The notes beneath the pieces were generated by a model. The model saw only the letters and a program-made list of their open reading frames with translations, was not told where the DNA came from and searched no databases. From NCBI GenBank assembly GCA_964518875.1, contig CAZFHI010000025.1, positions 1-27,758 on the forward strand: a stretch of DNA of 27,758 nt, written 5' to 3'. The DNA comes from DTU024 sp964518875 (GTDB lineage Bacteria > Bacillota > Clostridia > Christensenellales > Aristaeellaceae). Shown here piece after piece: positions 23,175-27,758 of the stretch. A program made the translations under genes and the position numbers. The number at the start of each line of letters is the position of its first letter. Within the stretch, counting starts at the first letter, position 1.

Positions 23175-24398
23175 TCAGTCTGAGAGAGAAGCTTCCCTTT
23201 GAGTAAAGTTGTTATCGCCTATTGGGTTGACGCGTGCAAAGCCTGGGCTTAAAACAATATTATAAGGCGATGAGCTAAATATCAGTGCCGCTTCTTCGTC
23301 CTCTTGCGAAAAATTTATAATACGCTCTTTTGCTTCTTGTTCGCTAAAGCTGAACAGCTCTAGCGCTGTAAGCGCCGCTCCCGGCGCGTCGCCATTTTCA
23401 GACAATGTGGCGACGCTTAAAATCTCCTGGTTCGGTTCGCCTTCATGGTCTGTATACGGGTGTCTTCTAATTCCTGCAAGCGAGTAATACCCGCCTGTAT
23501 ATTTAGTTTTGGGGAATGCATACAGCGTACAACAAGCTTCACCTTTTTTAAGTATTATATCAGCCGCCTTTATTCCTACGCCATCGTACATGCCGTAAAA
23601 AGACTGGCTTATGTCCGCCGTATCCGGTAAAGACAGAATTAGGCCGCTGTCTGAATAAATATATCCCTTGCTGAAACCTTCATTTGTTAGCTTTGTTGAA
23701 ATGTGCTCAAGCATATAAGCGTCTCTAAGCAATCCCAAATCAAGCGTCGGCCCATCAACTTCATAGTGCGCAAGAATATCAGCATATGAATCTGACAGCT
23801 TAAGCGCAGCAGTCATATTGGATGGATCAAGTATAAGCGTCAGGCTGTCGAGATCTTTTTGCGCTTCATATATCGCCTTAAGCCTTTCCTTTGTATCCTC
23901 GTTATTTAGCGGGTCAAACTCGGAAGGCTCGTTCAGGTACAGAAGGTCAATCCACAAAGAGCGTAATGCGCTCTGCCTGAAATAACGCTCAGCATAGCCG
24001 CCTCTATTTTCTATATCGCTTAGTACGCTAAAAAGAGTTGGGTCTACTTTTACAGGCCGTCCCTGTTCCTCTATTATTGCGGCTATATTATCTTTGTTAG
24101 CGTTAATTTTTTCAGCGTCGAGCAAAGGCCGAATTTCCTTCAATGCTTCCGTATACACGGCCTGGGCCTTTGCCGATTCGTTGCGAATATCGGCGCTGCC
24201 GCCGTCCAAATAAAGTGTCAATGAAAAGCCATTATCCCAAACAATTTTGTCTTTTTCAACGTTAGCTGAAATTTCGTAATAACCAGGATTTTTATATCCC
24301 ATCCTTCTAAGAATGCCGATAAAAAGACATGCGCCCGCAATAAGGCACAGCGCGATAATAAGCGTCTTTTTTCTTTGTGACATTTGTTTGTTTTTCAT
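23175..24398 (-). CDS. Membrane-anchored ApbE-like protein, probably catalytically degenerate
   Basis: 407 aa from the ATG at 24398, which has a TAGGAGT site close upstream; the frame opens earlier, at 24434. A short basic N-terminus precedes one membrane anchor (about 12-30). The rest follows, in order, landmarks of ApbE FAD:protein FMN transferases: 'INANKDNIAAIIEEQGRPVKVDPTLF' like 'IN...G..V.V...L', 'SLWIDLL' like 'LW', 'LDLGLLRDAYMLEHISTKL' like 'DLGGIAKGYA.D', and 'RRHPYTDHEGEPNQEILSVA' like '.HI.DP.TG.P...V.V'. The final 'ADALST' region reads 'GAALTALELF', losing the metal-binding Asp, and the GG motif is 'SDSG'. The family call is by eye and moderate; activity is doubtful. It follows oppF by 60 nt across a hairpin. 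Confidence 0.5.
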   Translation of the reverse strand: MKNKQMSQRKKTLIIALCLIAGACLFIGILRRMGYKNPGYYEISANVEKDKIVWDNGFSLTLYLDGGSADIRNESAKAQAVYTEALKEIRPLLDAEKINANKDNIAAIIEEQGRPVKVDPTLFSVLSDIENRGGYAERYFRQSALRSLWIDLLYLNEPSEFDPLNNEDTKERLKAIYEAQKDLDSLTLILDPSNMTAALKLSDSYADILAHYEVDGPTLDLGLLRDAYMLEHISTKLTNEGFSKGYIYSDSGLILSLPDTADISQSFYGMYDGVGIKAADIILKKGEACCTLYAFPKTKYTGGYYSLAGIRRHPYTDHEGEPNQEILSVATLSENGDAPGAALTALELFSFSEQEAKERIINFSQEDEEAALIFSSSPYNIVLSPGFARVNPIGDNNFTQREASLSD

Positions 24399-24412
24399 GT
24401 TACTCCTAAAGA

Positions 24413-24442
24413 AAAGCAGCCGCTGAATCAGCAAGCTGCTTT
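24413..24442 (-). terminator. Terminator-like hairpin between oppF and the ApbE-like gene
   Basis: AAAGCAGC (24413-24420) pairs with GCTGCTTT (24435-24442), and a nested GCTG/CAGC pair closes an inner loop. On the minus strand the hairpin is followed by TTTTCTTT. Only a few nt later comes the ribosome binding site of the ApbE-like gene. It may be a leaky terminator or a processing site that lowers expression of the last gene relative to oppDF. Confidence 0.5.
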
Positions 24443-24458
24443 ATGCAATTCAATTTTT

Positions 24459-25406
24459 TTAAGCTCTGCCTTCTCTTATAGCTTTGTAATGCTCAATCTC
24501 CGCTTCATTTCCGTATATCATATGCCCATTTCCTATATCCGTAAGCTTGGGCTTATCCACACTGTAGTCATGAATGGACGGGTCGTAGACAAAAAGCTTT
24601 TTGCTCTTTTCTATGATAGGATCTGGTATTGGAATCGCAGATATCAGCGACTTTGTGTAAGGATGCAGAGGATAAGCGAATAGTTCCTCTGTTTCAGCAA
24701 TTTCCATTACCTTGCCTTTATAAATTACAACAATGCGGTCGCTTACAAAGCGGACGATCGACAGGTCATGCGCAATGAAAAGATAGGTGATTCCACGTTC
24801 CACCTGGAATTTTTTCATCAGGTTCAAAACCTGCGCGCGAATAGACATATCCAGCGCGGAAATAGGCTCGTCAGCGACTACTAATTCCGGCTCCATAACC
24901 ATTGAGCGAGCGAAACCAACGCGCTGGCGCTGACCGCCTGAAAACTCATGCGGGTAACGCGTCAGATGCTCTGGCAGCAACCCAACATCCTCAACGATTT
25001 TTTCGATTTTTTTAATTCTGTCCTTCTCATTCTCATATAAATGAAAGTTGTACAGACCCTCTGAAATGATGTATTCAATCGTCGCGCGCTCGTTAAGCGA
25101 TGCGGCGGGGTCCTGGAAAATCATCTGGATTTTGCGTATAACCTCTCTGTCCTCCTTGCGGGAGAGACGACCTGAAATTTTCTTGCCTTCATAGTATATC
25201 GCTCCTGCGGAGCAAGGGTTAATGCGCACTATGGCGCGACCAATCGTGGTTTTACCGGATCCAGACTCGCCCACCAGCGCGAGAGTTTCACCCTTGTAAA
25301 TGTCAAAACTGACATTGTCGACGGCTTTAAACGCCCTCTTGCCGCGGCCAAAGACCACGTCAAGGTTCTGGATAGATAGCAGAACTTTTTTATCTTGTGT
25401 TTCCAT
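24459..25406 (-). CDS. oppF: Oligopeptide ABC transporter ATP-binding subunit OppF
   Basis: Cytoplasmic ATPase of a peptide importer, 315 aa, normal length. Motifs are Walker A 'GESGSGKTT', Q-loop 'MIFQDPAASLNERATI', signature 'FSGGQRQRVGFAR', Walker B 'LVVADEPISALD', the H-loop His in 'FIAHDLSIV' and the C-terminal 'HPYTKSLISAIPIPDP' typical of OppD/OppF. The 'QDP..SLN' variant and its position after the first ATPase favour OppF. The frame opens at 25427 inside oppD, but the ATG at 25406 has AAGGAG 6 nt away and begins just before the conserved 'VLLSIQNLDV'. It lies 10 nt after the oppD stop. Confidence 0.92.
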   Translation of the reverse strand: METQDKKVLLSIQNLDVVFGRGKRAFKAVDNVSFDIYKGETLALVGESGSGKTTIGRAIVRINPCSAGAIYYEGKKISGRLSRKEDREVIRKIQMIFQDPAASLNERATIEYIISEGLYNFHLYENEKDRIKKIEKIVEDVGLLPEHLTRYPHEFSGGQRQRVGFARSMVMEPELVVADEPISALDMSIRAQVLNLMKKFQVERGITYLFIAHDLSIVRFVSDRIVVIYKGKVMEIAETEELFAYPLHPYTKSLISAIPIPDPIIEKSKKLFVYDPSIHDYSVDKPKLTDIGNGHMIYGNEAEIEHYKAIREGRA

Positions 25407-25416
25407 AGCCGTCTCC

Positions 25417-27210
25417 TTACTCGTCAAATTCTATATGGGTCTTCAGCATCTTCTCATGAAGATTTTGAATGTTTTCAGGCGGCTCGGTTTTCGGCGCGCG
25501 AGGATCGAGCAGCCATGTTTTAGCATAGTGCGTATCGCTTACCTCGAACATAGGCGGCTCTTCAACAAGGTCGATGGCAAGAGCATACTCGTTGCGCGGC
25601 GCAAAGGCGTCGCCTATTATCTTGTTGTACAAAGAAGGCGGCGTTCCCTTAATGGAAAAAAGCTCTTTGCCTTTTTCGCTCAGCTGCGGAAGGGAACTCA
25701 GCAGCGCCCACGTATATGGATGACGCGGTTCATAAAATATTTCTTCCACAGAGCCAATTTCCACAATCTGCCCACTGTATAAAACCGCTACGCGGTCAGC
25801 GACATTGGCGACAACGCCCAGGTCGTGTGTTATATAAACCGTTGTAAAGCCAAGCTTTTTTTGAAGATCTCTGATAAGCCGTATAATCTGCGCTTGAATT
25901 GTAACGTCCAGCGCTGTTGTGGGTTCATCGCAGATCAGCAGTTTTGGCTGGCAGGAAAGAGCAATCGCAATAACAATGCGCTGGCGCATTCCGCCGGAAT
26001 ATTCAAAGGGATAATCGTCAAAGCGTTTTTCCGGTTCGGGTATGCCTACCTTGTCCATAATATCAAGCGTTCTTGCCCTGGCCTCCGCCTGCGAGCATTT
26101 CTGGTGCTTTAATATTACTGTCATTATCTGTTTACCAATAGTGATAACGGGATTAAGGGATGTCATGGGGTCCTGGAACACAGTAGCAATCCTGCGCCCT
26201 CTTATCTTCTCCCAGTCCTTCGCGTAATGCATTTTAGCGCAGTCTATTATTGCATAGCCATACAGAGTTTGCGTTGCTTCATCAAATCCTCGGAAAGCAA
26301 CCCTGAAGCCTGCAACTTCGAAGATTTTGTTGAGCGTTTGCTCGTCTTCCAGATTTTCTCCGATGCGCATCGCAATCCGGAAAGCCTTTTCAATCTTGCG
26401 CATATGAACAATTTTCTGTCTTTTGGGGAAACGGCCAATAGACAGAATGATTTCCCTGGCTATGTTTTCGTTACGGGCTATAATTTCATCGGACAAGCCT
26501 TCAGGATTTGCAGGATTGTCTGGAGTTTTGATCTTCTCCGAGCGTTTTTTCCTAAGGTCGTCAAGCTCTTTTTTATCTTTTTGAATACGTTCCTTGTCTT
26601 TGTTGTATGCTTCGCTTCGGCTTTTAGCCAGCTTTTTTTCTTGCCCTTTAAGGCTTTCTATTTCTTCCTTAAGTTTTTTAATTTCCGCCTCAACTTCTAT
26701 AAATTCTTTATGGTCGGCATGTCTGTCGAGCGTCCACAGATAGTTGGTACGGTCAATACGTTTATCGTTTGTTTCCTTTATGCGATGCTTAAAATCGGCC
26801 TCTTCGTCAAGTGACAGGCTTTTTGCATGTACTATTTCACGTTTCTTTTCCTGAATAGCGTTAAATTCCTTCGCGCCGCGCTCCAGCCTGGACGCTCTGT
26901 TCAACATATTCTTCGCACGATTAAAAAGCCTTAGATTTTCGCCGGTCAGCGATACGCTCATCTCTGAAAACTCGTCGTCTTTAAGTATTATCGAACCGTT
27001 CGATACGAAACCGTTGCTGTCAAGCAATCCTGCAAAGGTTTTGGTAAGAACAGATTTACCGGAGCCTGATTCGCCCACTATGGCGAGCACTTCATTTTCA
27101 TAGATATCAAGCGATACGCCGCGGATGGCGGTCAATATCCTGCCGCGTACATTAAATTTTACTTCCACATCGTGCAGTGAAAGGAGGACCTTCTTTTGAT
27201 TATCTTCCAT
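25417..27210 (-). CDS. oppD: Oligopeptide ABC transporter ATP-binding subunit OppD with a large internal insertion
   Basis: Cytoplasmic ATPase of 597 aa, against about 330-360 for ordinary OppD. Motifs are Walker A 'GESGSGKS' (46-53), Q-loop 'FQDPMTSLNPV' (from 345), signature 'YSGGMRQR' (404-411), Walker B 'LLICDEP' (424-430) and the H-loop His462. The oligopeptide C-terminal region has 'KGTPPSL' and 'DAFAPRNEYAL'; the Cys residues of the classical 'C.F..RC' motif are absent. Residues about 80-328 are an insertion rich in Lys, Glu, Arg and Asp, with a coiled-coil stretch at about 165-220, between Walker A and the Q-loop. All ATPase motifs flank it in one unbroken frame. The ATG has GAGGAGG 7 nt upstream and lies 12 nt after oppC. 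Confidence 0.9.
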   Translation of the reverse strand: MEDNQKKVLLSLHDVEVKFNVRGRILTAIRGVSLDIYENEVLAIVGESGSGKSVLTKTFAGLLDSNGFVSNGSIILKDDEFSEMSVSLTGENLRLFNRAKNMLNRASRLERGAKEFNAIQEKKREIVHAKSLSLDEEADFKHRIKETNDKRIDRTNYLWTLDRHADHKEFIEVEAEIKKLKEEIESLKGQEKKLAKSRSEAYNKDKERIQKDKKELDDLRKKRSEKIKTPDNPANPEGLSDEIIARNENIAREIILSIGRFPKRQKIVHMRKIEKAFRIAMRIGENLEDEQTLNKIFEVAGFRVAFRGFDEATQTLYGYAIIDCAKMHYAKDWEKIRGRRIATVFQDPMTSLNPVITIGKQIMTVILKHQKCSQAEARARTLDIMDKVGIPEPEKRFDDYPFEYSGGMRQRIVIAIALSCQPKLLICDEPTTALDVTIQAQIIRLIRDLQKKLGFTTVYITHDLGVVANVADRVAVLYSGQIVEIGSVEEIFYEPRHPYTWALLSSLPQLSEKGKELFSIKGTPPSLYNKIIGDAFAPRNEYALAIDLVEEPPMFEVSDTHYAKTWLLDPRAPKTEPPENIQNLHEKMLKTHIEFDE

Positions 27211-27222
27211 TATTGTTCCTCC

Positions 27223-27758
27223 TCACATATGTGTCCTTGGATCGGAAGCGTCCGCCAGGTTTTGCCCCAAAAGATAAAGTATAATCGTTATAGCTGAGGC
27301 GACTATGACAGGCGGCCAGAAAGCCCATGGGAAAGTCATAAATGAAGTTTGCGCTTCCTGAATCATTCGGCCAAGCGACGGCACCGAAGCTGAAAGGCCG
27401 ATTCCAATAAAGGAAAGGAAAACTTCATAAGAAATATAGCTTGGAAGTTCTGTAGCAAGAAGCGTTACTATAACGCTTGTAAGGAACGGCAATATATTCT
27501 TGTTAACAATCCGGCGCATCGGAGTACCAAGGCACCTTGATGCAAGTGAATACTCCCTGTCGCGGATTATCATTACCTGGGTTCTGAAAAAGTAAGCGAT
27601 ACCAAGCCAGCCGGTAATTGTGAGGGCGAAAACAAAGGGCCAGAAGCCGGAGCCTATAATATACACCAGCACCGATATTAATAAAATATAGGGTACGTTA
27701 GCGATAATTGTAGCTTTACAATAGATGTGAGACTGAAAGCTGAGAAAAAAGCGATCGA
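27223..27758 (-). CDS. oppC: Oligopeptide ABC transporter permease OppC (5' end cut by the window)
   Basis: Membrane permease of the same importer; about 177 codons are visible. The permease loop 'IRDREYSLASRCLGTPMRRI' (the EAA-type coupling helix), 'PSYISYEVFLSFIGIGLSASVPSLGRMI' and the ending 'QNLADASDPRTHM' are typical of OppC in Clostridia. A GTG at 27672 could be taken as a start, but the frame stays open to the edge and the upstream 'TIIANVPYILLIS' is also permease-like, so the gene is truncated at its 5' end. The outermost residues, encoded by about 27710-27758, look less like OppC than expected. oppB and a substrate-binding protein presumably lie beyond the window. Confidence 0.88.
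   Translation of the reverse strand, partial: DRFFLSFQSHIYCKATIIANVPYILLISVLVYIIGSGFWPFVFALTITGWLGIAYFFRTQVMIIRDREYSLASRCLGTPMRRIVNKNILPFLTSVIVTLLATELPSYISYEVFLSFIGIGLSASVPSLGRMIQEAQTSFMTFPWAFWPPVIVASAITIILYLLGQNLADASDPRTHM

Overview
The window is a 27.8 kb piece of a bacterial chromosome that fits the Clostridia (Bacillota). The evidence is the gene content and order: a maf-mreBCD-mrdA-minD-rodA shape cluster, a c-di-AMP receptor-holB-ricT block beside metG-tatD, a SpoIID-type lytic enzyme, meso-DAP-type MurE and strong AGGAGG ribosome binding sites. The order or family cannot be fixed from sequence alone. I see no tRNA, rRNA, CRISPR array, transposase or phage gene. Coding density is high, with AT-rich gaps only at 4843-5369 and 22507-23174.

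Layout. (1) 67-4830, minus strand: a contracted dcw (division and cell wall) cluster in the order mraZ-ftsL-murE-murD-ftsQ. It has a clear promoter overlapped by three 10-bp-spaced GTG boxes, the probable MraZ operator. The usual rsmH, pbpB/ftsI, murF, mraY, ftsW, murG and murC are absent, but the remaining order is kept. (2) 5107-6608, minus strand: a small transcription unit with its own promoter and a hairpin leader. It encodes a double zinc-ribbon protein with a very acidic tail, then a calcineurin-like phosphohydrolase, and ends at a strong intrinsic terminator. (3) 6618-15181, minus strand: the rod-shape operon maf-mreB-mreC-mreD-mrdA(PBP2)-minD-rodA, read from an extended -10 promoter. 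minC, minE and radC are missing. (4) 15234-18025, minus strand: metG-tatD. It is divergent from (5) 18047-20250, plus strand: darA-like c-di-AMP receptor, holB, ricT. Two textbook promoters sit back to back between them. (6) 20247-22546, minus strand: a secreted SpoIID/SH3 protein and a degenerate methyltransferase-like protein, convergent with ricT and overlapping it by 4 nt. (7) 22723-27758, minus strand: an oligopeptide ABC transporter operon (oppC partial, oppD, oppF) followed, after a terminator-like hairpin, by a membrane-anchored protein resembling a degenerate ApbE.

Most genes serve the cell envelope: peptidoglycan precursor synthesis (MurE, MurD), the divisome (FtsL, FtsQ), the elongasome (MreBCD, PBP2, RodA), a placement ATPase (MinD) and glycan-strand cleavage (SpoIID). 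Several carry unusual additions or losses. OppD has a charged insertion of about 240 residues between Walker A and the Q-loop. PBP2 is long between its SxN and KTG motifs. MreD has a long acidic tail. RodA has lost the QPDLGT-type motif. The ApbE-like protein lacks the expected metal-binding Asp. Start codons were moved inward from the longest reading frame wherever a Shine-Dalgarno sequence, a promoter or family length supported it.
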